Source: an uncultured Acidovorax sp. | GTDB lineage: Bacteria > Pseudomonadota > Gammaproteobacteria > Burkholderiales > Burkholderiaceae_C | Direction: 5' to 3' | Assembly: GCA_913774955.1 (NCBI GenBank) | Contig: CAJYKV010000016.1 | Span: 1 to 64,000 of the forward strand | DNA: 64,000 nucleotides | Shown: positions 1-13,848 of the stretch, one piece after another | Numbering within the stretch: the stretch's first letter is position 1 | How the letters are laid out: every line of letters starts with the position of its first letter | Translations under genes and position numbers: made by a program | The notes under the pieces: generated by a model | Told to the model about the DNA's origin: nothing | The model's database searches: none | The model's input: only the letters and a program-made list of their open reading frames with translations

Positions 1-214
<214 letters not shown>

Positions 215-325
215 TTTCAACTCCAAAAAAAGAGCAATGCCCGTGTGTTGGTTTTACGTCTGCATCGCATTGCGGATTCCTTCGCCACGGGCAACGAAGG
301 GCATGTGATCGCAGACAGAACTGAT

Positions 326-353
326 CCCCCGTGCGCCGCAGGCGGCACGGGGG
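326..353 (-). promoter_or_regulatory. GC-rich hairpin in the fusA-tuf spacer
   Basis: A 9-bp perfect inverted repeat (CCCCCGTGC and GCACGGGGG) starts about 9 nt after the fusA stop codon. No T-tract follows on the minus strand, so it is not a classical Rho-independent terminator. It could stabilise the upstream mRNA end, pause polymerase, or attenuate read-through into tuf. Confidence 0.4.
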
Positions 354-362
354 CGGGGGCCT

Positions 363-2465
<2,103 letters not shown>

Positions 2466-2490
2466 GATGTTTCTTTCGTTTAACGGCCAA

Positions 2491-2527
2491 GAGCCCGCCC
2501 GCCAATGGATGTTGGCAGGTCGGGCTC
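2491..2527 (-). promoter_or_regulatory. Long hairpin in the rpsG-fusA spacer
   Basis: The inverted repeat GAGCCCG/CGGGCTC (2491-2497 and 2521-2527) encloses a second repeat GCCAA/TTGGC (2501-2505 and 2512-2516). Together they form a two-tier stem in the mRNA just upstream of the fusA start. No T-tract follows. Possible roles are RNA processing or translational control within the str operon. Confidence 0.45.
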
Positions 2528-2560
2528 CCAGCCTTCGAGATGTGGGGACGAAACCCGGAC

Positions 2561-3034
2561 TTAGAAGCGGAAGTGGCTGAAAGCCTTGTTGGCTTCGGCC
2601 ATGCGGTGCACTTCGTCACGGCGCTTCATCGCGCCGCCACGGCCTTCCGTGGCTTCCAGCAGCTCGTTGGCGAGGCGCTGGGCCATGGACTTCTCGCCGC
2701 GCTTGCGGGCGGCTTCCTTGATCCAGCGCATCGACAGGGCCAGGCGGCGCACGGGGCGCACTTCCACGGGCACCTGGTAGTTGGCACCACCCACGCGGCG
2801 GGACTTCACTTCCACCATGGGCTTCACGTTGTTGATGGCCACGGTGAACGCTTCCAGGGCGTCCTTGTCGGGGTGCTTCTTCTGGATGAGTTCCAGGGCG
2901 CCATAGATGATGCGCTCTGCAACTGCCTTCTTGCCGCCTTCCATGATCACGTTCATGAATTTGGACAGCTCGACGTTGCCGAACTTCGGGTCCGGCAGGA
3001 TTTCACGTTTGGGGACTTCGCGACGACGTGGCAT
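2561..3034 (-). CDS. rpsG: 30S ribosomal protein S7
   Basis: Primary 16S rRNA-binding protein that organises the head of the 30S subunit. It has 157 residues, against about 156 in most bacteria, starting [20 protein letters not shown] and ending HFRF. The sequence has the conserved basic N-terminus and the [16 protein letters not shown] region. It is second in the str operon. In E. coli S7 autoregulates the operon through the rpsL-rpsG spacer. Here that spacer is about 170 nt and contains several short inverted repeats, so similar control is possible but not shown. Confidence 0.98.
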   Translation of the reverse strand: MPRRREVPKREILPDPKFGNVELSKFMNVIMEGGKKAVAERIIYGALELIQKKHPDKDALEAFTVAINNVKPMVEVKSRRVGGANYQVPVEVRPVRRLALSMRWIKEAARKRGEKSMAQRLANELLEATEGRGGAMKRRDEVHRMAEANKAFSHFRF

Positions 3035-3203
3035 TTCTCACCTCTATCTTTGCTTCAGTTGGCGCCTTTCCAGGCACCGCGAGAACCCATCGGGGCTCCC
3101 ACTTACTCGACCCGCGCAGAACGCCTGCGTTTGGGGTCACTACGCTGCTTCACCGCGCCACGCGGGAACAGCACCGAAAATTCTTTGCGAAAAAGCGCAG
3201 GGC

Positions 3204-3581
3204 TTACTTGGCCTTGGGCTTCTTGGCACCGTACTTGGAACGGGCCTGCTTGCGGTCCTTGACGCCTTGCAGGTCAAGGGAGCCGCGCACGATGTGGTAA
3301 CGCACACCGGGCAGATCCTTCACACGGCCGCCGCGGACCAGCACCACGCTGTGTTCCTGCAGGTTGTGGCCTTCACCGCCGATGTAGGAGATGACTTCGA
3401 AACCGTTGGTCAGGCGCACCTTGGCGACCTTACGCAGAGCGGAGTTCGGCTTCTTGGGCGTCGTGGTGTACACACGGGTGCACACGCCGCGGCGCTGGGG
3501 GGAGTTTTGCATCGCAGGGCTCTTGGACTTGGTCGTTTCGACCTCGCGCCCCTGACGAATGAGCTGGTTGATGGTTGGCAT
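3204..3581 (-). CDS. rpsL: 30S ribosomal protein S12
   Basis: Decoding-centre protein of the small subunit, 125 residues, starting [13 protein letters not shown]. The two loops that mutate in streptomycin resistance, [10 protein letters not shown] and [13 protein letters not shown], carry the wild-type lysines, so no ribosomal streptomycin resistance is expected from this gene. It is first in the str operon, with its own promoter about 85-115 bp upstream. Confidence 0.98.
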   Translation of the reverse strand: MPTINQLIRQGREVETTKSKSPAMQNSPQRRGVCTRVYTTTPKKPNSALRKVAKVRLTNGFEVISYIGGEGHNLQEHSVVLVRGGRVKDLPGVRYHIVRGSLDLQGVKDRKQARSKYGAKKPKAK

Positions 3582-3644
3582 GAATCGTCCCTAAACGTGA
3601 AAACTTCGCCCGATGGATTCGGTTCGGACGAAGACGTGATTCCC

Positions 3645-3659
3645 TTCGGAAATTCCGAA
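3645..3659. promoter_or_regulatory. Perfect 7-1-7 palindrome in the rpsL leader
   Basis: TTCGGAA-A-TTCCGAA lies near the 5' end of the predicted rpsL leader, a few bases downstream of the proposed transcription start. It could act as a protein-binding operator or as a 5' hairpin that stabilises the mRNA. Confidence 0.4.
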
Positions 3660-3668
3660 AAGCCTTCT

Positions 3669-3697
3669 AATGTATCAGTTCGGCCCGGGCGAGGCAA
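3669..3697 (-). promoter_or_regulatory. Predicted sigma-70 promoter of the str operon
   Basis: On the minus strand a -35-like TTGCCT (3692-3697) is followed after 17 bp by a -10-like TACATT (3669-3674). Transcription would start near 3662, giving a leader of about 80 nt before rpsL. Confidence 0.45.
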
Positions 3698-3736
3698 GGC
3701 GCGGCGCGACAGCCCCCGCCGCCCCTCCCACCGGCG

Positions 3737-4918
3737 TCACTTGATCCAGAGCCGGATCGCGTCCCAGGCGCGGCCGAAGATGCCGGCCTGCTCGACGGTT
3801 TCGAGCGCCACGAGCGGCACCTCGGCGATCTGCTGGTCGCCCAGCGACACCTTGAGCGTGCCCACGGACTGGCCCTTGGTGAATGGGGCCACGAGCGGGT
3901 CCTGCCGCACGATCTGCGTCGCGATCTTGCCGGCCGAGCCCGAGGGCACGGTGACGACGATCGGATCGGGGCGGCCGATCTTGAGCGTGTTCTGGGTGCC
4001 CTTCCAGAGGGCGGGCGTGGCGGCGGGCTGCCCGCCGTCGAAGAGCTTGACCGCGTCGTAGGCGGTGTAGCCCCAGTTCAGCAGCTTCTGGCTTTCGTTG
4101 GCGCGCGCGCTTTCGCTGGAGGTGCCGAGCACGATCGAGAGCAGGCGGCGCTGTCCGACGTTCGGGAATTCGCGCTTGGAGGTCGCCACGAGGCAGTAGC
4201 CGGCCGCCGACGTGTGGCCCGTCTTGAGGCCGTCCACCGTCGGGTCGCGGAACAGCAGCGAATTGCGGTTGGTGCCGTTGGAGGGCGGCGTGCCCGGGTA
4301 GGCGTAGTGCTTCGTGGAGTAGTAGTGCATGTACTCCGGGAAGTCCTTCATGAGCCGCGTGGCGAGCACGCTCAGATCGCGCGCCGTGGTCGTGTGGCCG
4401 GGCTCGGTGAGGCCTTCGGGGTTCTTGTAGGCCGTGTTCTTCATGCCCAGGGCACGCGCCTGGTCGTTCATGAGCTTGACGAAGTTCTCGGCCGTGCCGC
4501 CCACGCCTTCGGCGAGGGCCATGGTGGCGTCGTTGCCGGACTGCACGATCATGCCCTTGATGAGGTCTTCCACGGGCACCTGCATCTTGGGGTCGATGAA
4601 CATGCGCGAGCCCGGCATCTTCCAGGCGCGCTCGCTCACGGGCAGCTTCTGCTCCAGCGTGATCTTCTTGGCGCGCAGCGCGTCGAACACCAGGTAGCCG
4701 GTCATGAGCTTGGTGAGGGAGGCCTGCTCCACGGGGGCGTCGATGTCCTTGGCGGCCAGCACCTGCCCGGCGGTCACGTCGAGCAATAGGTAGTTGCGCG
4801 CGGCGATCTCGGGCGGCTGGGGCGTCTGCACCTGCGCCCAGAGCGCGGCGGGCGCGAGCGCGGCGGCCAGGGCGACGGAGCGCAGCAGGGGCACGAAGGA
4901 CTTCAGGGAGGCATGCAT
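3737..4918 (-). CDS. dacC: D-alanyl-D-alanine carboxypeptidase (PBP5/6 family)
   Basis: Periplasmic, membrane-attached penicillin-binding protein that removes the terminal D-Ala of peptidoglycan pentapeptides. It has 393 residues. Using the ATG at 4918 gives a clean signal peptide (MHASLKSF... ending ALWA-Q); a longer frame upstream adds 23 unlikely residues. The active-site motifs are all present: SLTK with S67 and K70, SGN at 127-129 and KTG at 232-234. A C-terminal beta-rich domain follows, ending in an amphipathic AWDAIRLWIK segment typical of the membrane anchor. The gene is single, after the str promoter region. The dacC symbol is by family; dacA would be equally fair. Confidence 0.93.
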   Translation of the reverse strand: MHASLKSFVPLLRSVALAAALAPAALWAQVQTPQPPEIAARNYLLLDVTAGQVLAAKDIDAPVEQASLTKLMTGYLVFDALRAKKITLEQKLPVSERAWKMPGSRMFIDPKMQVPVEDLIKGMIVQSGNDATMALAEGVGGTAENFVKLMNDQARALGMKNTAYKNPEGLTEPGHTTTARDLSVLATRLMKDFPEYMHYYSTKHYAYPGTPPSNGTNRNSLLFRDPTVDGLKTGHTSAAGYCLVATSKREFPNVGQRRLLSIVLGTSSESARANESQKLLNWGYTAYDAVKLFDGGQPAATPALWKGTQNTLKIGRPDPIVVTVPSGSAGKIATQIVRQDPLVAPFTKGQSVGTLKVSLGDQQIAEVPLVALETVEQAGIFGRAWDAIRLWIK

Positions 4919-5021
4919 TCGGGAAGGTCCGGGGAAGAAGAGAAAAAAGGGAAAGCGGAAGAAGGTGCGGGCGGTACGCAAGGGCACGGGCCGCGGCGCC
5001 AGGGCCCGGCCGGCGGCCCGG

Positions 5022-5663
5022 TCAGGCCTGCGCGGTGAGGTGCCGTGCCACCAGGCTTTTGAGCAGCGGCAATTGTCCGTGAAAGAAATGGCCGCCGCCC
5101 GGCACGACTGTCACAGGGAGTGTCTGCGGGCGGGCCCAGTCCATCACGGCGGCGAGCGGCACGGTGTCGTCCTGCTCTCCGTGCACGACCAGCGTGCGGC
5201 CATGGGCCTCGGCCGGGACGGGGGCGACGGTGAAGCGGCTCGCGGCCGTTCCCACGAGCACCGCGCGCTCGATGCCGCGCGGCTCCCAGAGCTTCGCCAG
5301 CGCATGGCTGGTGACGAAGGCACCGAACGAGAAGCCGGCCAGCGCCAGGGGGCCTTCGGGCGCCGCCTGTTCGACGACGGCCAGCAGGTCGTCGAGTTCG
5401 CCGCGGCCTTCGTCGTAGGTGCCCGCGGTGGCGCCCACGCCGCGGAAGTTGAAGCGCACCGCCGTCCAGCCGCTGGCGACGAAGGCCCGCGCGAGGGTCT
5501 GCACCACTTTGTTGTCCATGGTGCCGCCGAACAGCGGATGGGGATGGGCGATCACGGCCACGCCGCGCGGGGCGGCGCCGTCGGCCGGGGCGGCCGCGTC
5601 GCGCAGCGCCTCGATGGCGCCGGCCGGGCCGGAGAAGGTCAGGCGTTCAGTCTGGGCGTTCAC
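5022..5663 (-). CDS. Small alpha/beta hydrolase (COG2945 type)
   Basis: Predicted serine hydrolase of the compact alpha/beta family; its substrate is unknown. The 213 residues start at a GTG (VNAQTERL) where similarity-like sequence begins. An upstream frame is only Arg/Pro-rich filler. Seen: the HPHPLFGGTMDN block near residues 40-51, the nucleophile elbow GFSFGA with S112, an Asp in GEQDDTVP (165-166) and H192 in GGGHFFHG. Together these are a plausible Ser-Asp-His triad. It may be co-transcribed with dacC downstream. The start codon has only a weak ribosome-binding site, so it is moderately uncertain. Confidence 0.82.
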   Translation of the reverse strand: MNAQTERLTFSGPAGAIEALRDAAAPADGAAPRGVAVIAHPHPLFGGTMDNKVVQTLARAFVASGWTAVRFNFRGVGATAGTYDEGRGELDDLLAVVEQAAPEGPLALAGFSFGAFVTSHALAKLWEPRGIERAVLVGTAASRFTVAPVPAEAHGRTLVVHGEQDDTVPLAAVMDWARPQTLPVTVVPGGGHFFHGQLPLLKSLVARHLTAQA

Positions 5664-5778
5664 TTCGGATGTCCGTCTGCAGTGGGGAGAAGCGGCGCGC
5701 GCACGGGGGGCCCGGCGGCCTGTGGCCGGGGCCCGCGGGTGCGCCACGGGCGCGGGAAACCGGGGCTCTGAGCCCGGA

Positions 5779-6129
5779 TCAGCGCCCGAGTTCCGGCGGC
5801 GTGAGCAGTCGTTCGACGACCTGGCCGTTCTTGAGGTGCGATTCGACGATTTCGTCGATGTCGCTCTTGTCCACGTAGGTGTACCAGGTGCCCTCGGGAT
5901 AGACGACGGCGATGGGCCCGCCCGCGCAGCGGTCCAGGCAGCCGGCCTTGTTGACGCGCACCTTGCCGGGGCCGGCGAGCTTCTCGGCCTTCACGCGCGA
6001 CTTGCAGTGGTCGAACGCCTCTTTCGCGCCGTGGTGGGCGCAGCTGTCTTCGCCATTGGCGCGCTCGTTGAGGCAGAAGAAGATGTGGCGGGCGTAGTAG
6101 CCGGAGGGCTGGGAGGTGTCGTCGGTCAT
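5779..6129 (-). CDS. [2Fe-2S] thioredoxin-like ferredoxin (COG3411)
   Basis: Small cytosolic electron carrier of the thioredoxin-fold ferredoxin family, 116 residues. Likely cluster ligands are C19 (FFCLNER), C30 (EDSCAHHG), C64 and C68 (GCLDRCAGG), the spacing used by this family and by the NuoE-like fold. The sequence GPIAVVYPEGTWY after the last Cys is also typical. It stands between a VanZ-like gene and the small hydrolase on the same strand. No partner enzyme is adjacent, so its redox partner is unknown. Confidence 0.85.
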   Translation of the reverse strand: MTDDTSQPSGYYARHIFFCLNERANGEDSCAHHGAKEAFDHCKSRVKAEKLAGPGKVRVNKAGCLDRCAGGPIAVVYPEGTWYTYVDKSDIDEIVESHLKNGQVVERLLTPPELGR

Positions 6130-6138
6130 GGACGGATT

Positions 6139-8804
<2,666 letters not shown>

Positions 8805-8869
8805 GGCCCCATGTCGCCGATCTGCCCGGCACCGGGGAAAGCAGGGAAAAGCCCACGCGGGGTGCGGCC

Positions 8870-10099
8870 TTGACCGCGGATTCGGACGGCAAGGTCCGCG
8901 TCTTCCACATCCAGCCGCAGGGCGCGCGCGAGCTGGACGCCATCCCGCAGCGCATGCCCGCGCAGGGCTTCGTGTGGATCGCCTGCACGCGCGCGACCTT
9001 CTCGGCACGGCTGGGTGCGCTGCAGTCGGCCCTGCAGGCGCTGGCGGGCCAGCAGCTGGTCGACCTGCACGTCTCCGACCTGCTGAATGCGCAGCTGCCG
9101 TCGCACTACGACTACACCTCGCAGTACGACGTGCTGGTGTTCCGCCGGCTGAGCGCCACCCGGTGCGACACCGGCGAGGTGCCCAGCCTGGCGAGCCTCT
9201 CCGGACTGGGCGCCAAGCGGGCCGCGCCGCCGGTGCTGCGCCGCATCGACACCAGCCCGGTCGGCTTCGCGGTGTTCGACCAGGTGCTGCTGTCGGTGCA
9301 TCCGGACGACTGCACCGTGCGCGATGCGTTCGCCGCGCGCCTGCTCACCGCCCACCAGCCCGCGCCGCCCCCGGCAGCGGTGCAGGAGCCGACGGCGGAG
9401 ATCGCCACGGCCGAGCATCCCCCGTCGGAAACGCTGGCGCGCGAGCAGCGCACCGCTCCGGCGCCGGGCACGCGCCTGCCGACCAGCCCGGCGGACCTGA
9501 TGCTGCGCGTGGTGAACCTGATCGTGGACAACTACCTGGACCTGCGGCGCGAACTCTCCCGCCAGCTCGACCACTGGCAGGCGGAACTGCTGCGGCCCCG
9601 CGGACGCTTCGCCAACTGGAGCGCGCTGCTGGACGCGCGGCTCACGCTGCACCAGCTCGACGAAATCTGCGAGGACCAGCGCGCCGCCGTGCAGGACTGG
9701 GTGGACACGCTGGAGACCTGGGCCCTGCCCGACGGCATGGCCGCGCTGCGCGAGCTGGAACTGCTCAAGGTGCGCAGCCGCGACGTGCTCGAGCACATCG
9801 AGCGCGTGGTGCACCATGTGCGCCGGCTGGAGCAGAGCACCGAGACGGCCGTGCAGATGCACTTCAGCGTGCAGAGCAACCGCACCAACGACATCATGCG
9901 CACGCTCACCGCCCTCACGGCCGTGTTCCTGCCACTCAACCTGATCGCGGGCATCTTCGGCATGAATTTCGAATTCATTCCCCTGGTCCACAAGCAGGAC
10001 GGCTTCTGGTGGGCCATGGCGACGATGACGGTGATCGCCATCGCGCTGGTGGCGCTGTTCTGGCGCAAGCGCTACCTGGCACGCACCGGGCAGCATTGA
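8870..10099 (+). CDS. corA: CorA-family divalent cation transporter
   Basis: Inner-membrane channel of the CorA/ZntB family. It has 409 residues: a long cytoplasmic N-terminal domain with a proline- and alanine-rich linker near 160-200, a long helical segment (about 240-345), and two C-terminal transmembrane helices. Between the helices lies the signature GMN (GIFGMNFEFIP). The ion is Mg or Zn; the sequence alone does not decide. The start is a TTG at 8870, since no ATG or GTG precedes the conserved sequence in this frame. Another ATG-led frame at 8811 stops at 8873. It lies 65 bp after hemB. Confidence 0.88.
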   Translation: MTADSDGKVRVFHIQPQGARELDAIPQRMPAQGFVWIACTRATFSARLGALQSALQALAGQQLVDLHVSDLLNAQLPSHYDYTSQYDVLVFRRLSATRCDTGEVPSLASLSGLGAKRAAPPVLRRIDTSPVGFAVFDQVLLSVHPDDCTVRDAFAARLLTAHQPAPPPAAVQEPTAEIATAEHPPSETLAREQRTAPAPGTRLPTSPADLMLRVVNLIVDNYLDLRRELSRQLDHWQAELLRPRGRFANWSALLDARLTLHQLDEICEDQRAAVQDWVDTLETWALPDGMAALRELELLKVRSRDVLEHIERVVHHVRRLEQSTETAVQMHFSVQSNRTNDIMRTLTALTAVFLPLNLIAGIFGMNFEFIPLVHKQDGFWWAMATMTVIAIALVALFWRKRYLARTGQH

Positions 10100-10250
10100 C
10101 GATGTCCGCCCGTCCCGGCTGACGGGCAGCAACGGAGACCGGCCGCCGCGCCGGGGCCTCTTCCCATCCGCTTGCCACCGCTCCGCCATGGCGGGGCTGG
10201 TCGCGGCCGTGCCCATCCCTCGTCGAACCCCTTGCGCCGCAATCAAAGAC

Positions 10251-10279
10251 TTGACATTATTTGTCTAGTCAATTAATGT
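10251..10279 (+). promoter_or_regulatory. Promoter with embedded palindromic operator ahead of the MarR gene
   Basis: A perfect -35 TTGACA (10251-10256) is followed after 17 bp by TAATGT (10274-10279). Between and across them, 10255-10278 is an imperfect palindrome centred on CTAG, with about 20 of 24 positions symmetric. A MarR dimer bound there would block polymerase. The predicted transcription start falls at or next to the ATG at 10286. Confidence 0.6.
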
Positions 10280-10285
10280 TGCGGC

Positions 10286-10774
10286 ATGAATTCTTCGACA
10301 GCTGCGTCCCCTCCCGCCCACGGCCTCATCGAACAGAGCATCGGCTACCAGATGCGCCGCATCGTCAGCCTGATGGGCAGCGAGGTAGATCGCCGCGTGG
10401 AGCCGCTGGGGCTGACCGACGCGCAGTGGCGCCCGCTGCTGAGGATCTTCCTGGCCTCCGGGCAGGAAAGCACCGTGGCCGCCCTCGCCCGGGTCTGCCA
10501 GCTCGACGCGGGCGGCATGACCCGGTTGCTGGACCGGCTGGAAGCCAAGGGCCTGTGCCGCCGCGAGCGTTCGCAGGAAGACCGCCGCGTGGTCCACCTC
10601 GCGCTGACCGAGGAAGGCCATGCCGCCGCTGCCCAATTGCCCGCGCTGCTGCTGGATCTGCAGAGCACGGCCCTGCACGGCTTCAGCGAGGCGGAAGCGG
10701 CGGCGTTCCGCGGCTACCTGGCCCGCATCTACGAGAACGTCACCACGCGGCTGACGCCGCCGGACGGCGCTTAA
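10286..10774 (+). CDS. MarR-family transcriptional repressor of the adjacent efflux operon
   Basis: Winged-helix dimeric repressor, 162 residues. It has the MarR core: an N-terminal dimerisation helix (IGYQMRRIVSLMG), the recognition region VAALARVCQLDAGGMTRLLDRLEAKGL, and the wing RRERSQEDRRVVHLALTEEG. It is first in a co-directional set with an outer-membrane channel, an EmrA-like adaptor and an EmrB-like pump, the layout of emrR-type loci. A palindrome in its own promoter suggests autoregulation. The ATG sits where transcription should begin, so the mRNA may be leaderless. Confidence 0.92.
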   Translation: MNSSTAASPPAHGLIEQSIGYQMRRIVSLMGSEVDRRVEPLGLTDAQWRPLLRIFLASGQESTVAALARVCQLDAGGMTRLLDRLEAKGLCRRERSQEDRRVVHLALTEEGHAAAAQLPALLLDLQSTALHGFSEAEAAAFRGYLARIYENVTTRLTPPDGA

Positions 10775-10811
10775 CGCACCGCCCACCCCTTTTCCTCGAG
10801 CACGACACAAC

Positions 10812-12374
10812 ATGAACAACCATCTGGCTCCCCTTCCTCCCGCTCCCACCGGCCCGGTGCCGGGAGCGCCGGCGCTGCCCGCCGCGCCGCGCTGGCATGC
10901 GGCGGCGCAGTACTTCGGCACGGTGGCGTTCGCGCTGCTCGGGCTGACGGCCTGTGCCGACATGTCCGGCATCGCATCCCAGGCGAAGATGCGCGACGCG
11001 GCGTCCCTCGGCCTCGCCGCGCAGGCCCAGGGCGTGGCCGATGCCGCGCGCGCCTTCGCGGACCCCGCCGTGGCCTCCGACTGGTGGCGCGGCTTCGGCG
11101 ATGCGCAGCTCGATGCGCTCATCGACCAGGCCCTGGCGCAAAGCCCCAACCTGAAGCTGGCCGAGGCCCGCATCGCACGCGCCCGCGCCTACACGGAAGC
11201 GACCCGCGCCGCCGACCGCCCGCAGGTGAACGGAAGCCTCGACGCCACGCGCCAGCACTACAGCGCCAACTCCATCTACCCGCCGCCGCTCGGCGGCGCC
11301 ACCGAGAACAGCGCCACGGGCCGCCTGACGGGCAGCTGGGAGCTGGATTTCTTCGGCAAGAACCGTGCGGCCATCGACGCCGCCGTGGGCAGCGCCAACG
11401 CCGCCGTCGCCGATGCGCAGGCCGCACGGGTGCTGCTGGCATCGAACGTGGCTCGGCAGTATGTGGAACTGGCGCGGCTGCAGGCCCAGCTCGGCGTGGC
11501 GCAGCGCACGCTGGAGCAGCGCAGCCAGACGCTCTCGCTGGTACGCGACCGGGTCAGCGCCGGGCTAGATACGCGCCTGGAAGAGCGCCAGAGCGAGGGC
11601 AGCCTGCCCGAGGCGCGCCAGCAGATCGAGGGGCTGCGCGAGCAGGCCGCCATGGCCCGCAACGCGCTGGATGCGCTCGTCGGCCAGCCCGGCGCGGCGC
11701 AGTCGCTGGTGCCGGCCCCGCTGGCGTCCCTGCGCCCCATCGCCCTGCCGGCCGCGCTGCCCGCGGACCTGCTGGGCCGCCGCGCGGACATCGCCGCCGC
11801 GCGCTGGCGCGTGGAGGCCGCCTCCCAGGAGGTGGCCGTGGCCCGTGCGCAGTTCTATCCCAACGTGAACCTCACGGCCTTCGTGGGCCTGGCGTCGCTG
11901 GGGCTGGACAACTTCGTCAAGGGCGGCAGCCGCGAATGGGGCGTGGGCCCGGCCATCCGCCTGCCGATCTTCGAGGCGGGCCGGCTGCGCGCCAACCTGC
12001 GCGGCAAGGCCGCCGACGTGGATGCGGCGGTGGAGAGCTACAACGCCACGCTGCTGGACGCGCTGCATGAAACGGCCGACCAGATCGCCGCCGCGCGCTC
12101 CATCGACCAGCAGATGGCCGAGCAGCGCGAGGCGCAGGCCGCGGCCGAGAGCGCCTACGCCATCGCGCAGCAGCGCTACCGGGCGGGCCTGGGCAACTAC
12201 CTGAACGTGCTGTCCGCCGAAACCAGCGTGCTGCAGCAGCGCCGCCAGGCGGTGGACCTCGCCGCGCGCCGGCTGGACACGCAGGCACGGCTCGCGCGGG
12301 CACTGGGCGGCGGCTATGCCGCCACCGATCCGGTCCTCGCCGCCGCACCCGCGGCCGCGGGCGCCGCCCGCTGA
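10812..12374 (+). CDS. Outer-membrane efflux lipoprotein (NodT/OprM family)
   Basis: TolC-like trimeric outer-membrane channel that completes a tripartite efflux pump. It has 520 residues. An unusually long proline/alanine-rich leader of about 35 residues precedes a hydrophobic segment and the lipobox LTAC with C48. The mature part shows WWRGFGDAQLDALIDQAL, the two long helical repeats, and the family segment LLGRRADIAAARWRVEAA. No later Met before the lipobox gives a proper signal peptide, so the long leader stands. It is second in the marR-emrAB operon. Confidence 0.93.
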   Translation: MNNHLAPLPPAPTGPVPGAPALPAAPRWHAAAQYFGTVAFALLGLTACADMSGIASQAKMRDAASLGLAAQAQGVADAARAFADPAVASDWWRGFGDAQLDALIDQALAQSPNLKLAEARIARARAYTEATRAADRPQVNGSLDATRQHYSANSIYPPPLGGATENSATGRLTGSWELDFFGKNRAAIDAAVGSANAAVADAQAARVLLASNVARQYVELARLQAQLGVAQRTLEQRSQTLSLVRDRVSAGLDTRLEERQSEGSLPEARQQIEGLREQAAMARNALDALVGQPGAAQSLVPAPLASLRPIALPAALPADLLGRRADIAAARWRVEAASQEVAVARAQFYPNVNLTAFVGLASLGLDNFVKGGSREWGVGPAIRLPIFEAGRLRANLRGKAADVDAAVESYNATLLDALHETADQIAAARSIDQQMAEQREAQAAAESAYAIAQQRYRAGLGNYLNVLSAETSVLQQRRQAVDLAARRLDTQARLARALGGGYAATDPVLAAAPAAAGAAR

Positions 12375-12467
12375 CGCTCCAGCCGACGTTTTCTCCCTTT
12401 CCGATTCCCTCCATCCTGCCGCGCGGATTGCCATTTCCATGTCTGCTTCCCGCGGGGAGACACTTCC

Positions 12468-13814
12468 ATGAACGCACCCCAGAACGCTTCCGATTCCTCC
12501 AATGCTCCGGCCGCCGCACCGCACGCCAAGACCCGCCGCCGCAAGACCCTGGTGGCCCTGGCCGCCGTCGTCGTCGTGGCGGGCGCCGGGTGGGGCCTGT
12601 ACGACTGGCTCGTGCTGAGCCACTACGAGGACACCGACAACGCCTACGTGCAGGGCAACGTCATCCAGATCACGCCGCAGACCGGCGGGACGGTGATGTC
12701 CATCATGGCCGACGACACCGACTTCGTGAAGGCCGGTGCTCCGCTGGTGCGGCTGGACCCGTCCGATGCCCGCGTGGCGCTCGCGCAGGCCGAGGCGGGC
12801 CTGGCCCAGGCCGTGCGCCAGGCGCGCACCGTGTACGTGAACAACGGCTCGCTGAACGCGCAGATCAACCTGCGCCAGGCCGAGGTGACGAAGGCACGGT
12901 CGGACGTGGCGCGCGCCCAGCAGGACCTGCAGCGTCGGCAGTCCCTCTCGGGCAACGGCGCGGTCTCCAAGGAGGAGCTGCAGCATGCGCAGAACCAGGT
13001 GGACGCGGCCCGTTCGGCGCTGGCCGCCGCGCAGGCCGGCGTGGAGGCCGCCCGCGAGCAGCTGACCAGCAACCAGTCGCTCACGCAGGGCGTGCCGGTG
13101 CAGGAGAACCCCAACGTGCTCGCCGCCGCCGCCAAGGTGCGCGAGGCATACCTGGCCGAGCGCCGCACCGCCCTGCCCGCGCCGGTGGACGGCTATGTCG
13201 CCAAGCGCACCGTGCAGCTCGGCCAGCGCGTCGCGCCCGGTGCGCCGCTCATGACCATCGTGCCGCTCAGCCATGTCTGGGTGGATGCGAACTTCAAGGA
13301 AAACCAGTTGCGCAACCTGCGCCTGGGCCAGCCCGCCAAGCTCACGGCCGACCTCTACGGCAGCAAGGTGGAGTACACCGGCAAGGTCGTGGGGCTGGGT
13401 GTGGGCACGGGCGCGGCGTTCGCGCTGCTGCCGGCACAGAACGCCACCGGCAACTGGATCAAGGTGGTGCAGCGCGTGCCCGTGCGCATCGCGCTCGACG
13501 CCGAGCAGCTCAAGGACCATCCGCTGCGCGTGGGCCTCTCGATGGACGTGACGGTGAACACCCAGGACCGCAGCGGCGCCCTGCTGGCCGATGCCCCGCG
13601 CGCGCAGGCCGTGGCGCAGACCGCCGTGTACTCGGACCTCGACAAGGGCGCCGATGACGAGGTGGCCCGCATCATCGCGGCCAACGCGGGACCGGCCGCC
13701 CGCGTGGGCGATGCCCGGCAGACGCCCACCCGCGGCGACGCGGCCGCCGCCCGGGCCCGGCCGGTGCGCACCGCCGCCGCCACGCATGCGGCCAGCCAGC
13801 CGCAGACCCACTGA
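12468..13814 (+). CDS. emrA: EmrA-like membrane fusion protein (HlyD family)
   Basis: Periplasmic adaptor linking the inner-membrane pump to the outer-membrane channel. It has 448 residues: a short basic cytoplasmic tail, one transmembrane helix at about 27-46, a biotinyl-lipoyl-like half motif (NAYVQGNVIQITPQTGG), a long coiled-coil hairpin at about 95-210, and a beta-barrel domain. The C-terminal 60 residues are Ala/Arg-rich and longer than in E. coli EmrA. GGGGAGA about 8 nt before the ATG is a good ribosome-binding site. It lies between the channel gene and the pump gene. Confidence 0.94.
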   Translation: MNAPQNASDSSNAPAAAPHAKTRRRKTLVALAAVVVVAGAGWGLYDWLVLSHYEDTDNAYVQGNVIQITPQTGGTVMSIMADDTDFVKAGAPLVRLDPSDARVALAQAEAGLAQAVRQARTVYVNNGSLNAQINLRQAEVTKARSDVARAQQDLQRRQSLSGNGAVSKEELQHAQNQVDAARSALAAAQAGVEAAREQLTSNQSLTQGVPVQENPNVLAAAAKVREAYLAERRTALPAPVDGYVAKRTVQLGQRVAPGAPLMTIVPLSHVWVDANFKENQLRNLRLGQPAKLTADLYGSKVEYTGKVVGLGVGTGAAFALLPAQNATGNWIKVVQRVPVRIALDAEQLKDHPLRVGLSMDVTVNTQDRSGALLADAPRAQAVAQTAVYSDLDKGADDEVARIIAANAGPAARVGDARQTPTRGDAAAARARPVRTAAATHAASQPQTH

Positions 13815-13848
13815 TCCGCGGCGGCGCTGACCCCATCCCGGAACTTCC

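Noticed and set aside
8811-8873. Short ATG-led frame between hemB and the CorA gene
   Set aside because: Only 20 codons, no ribosome-binding site, and it overlaps the more convincing TTG start of the CorA-type gene.
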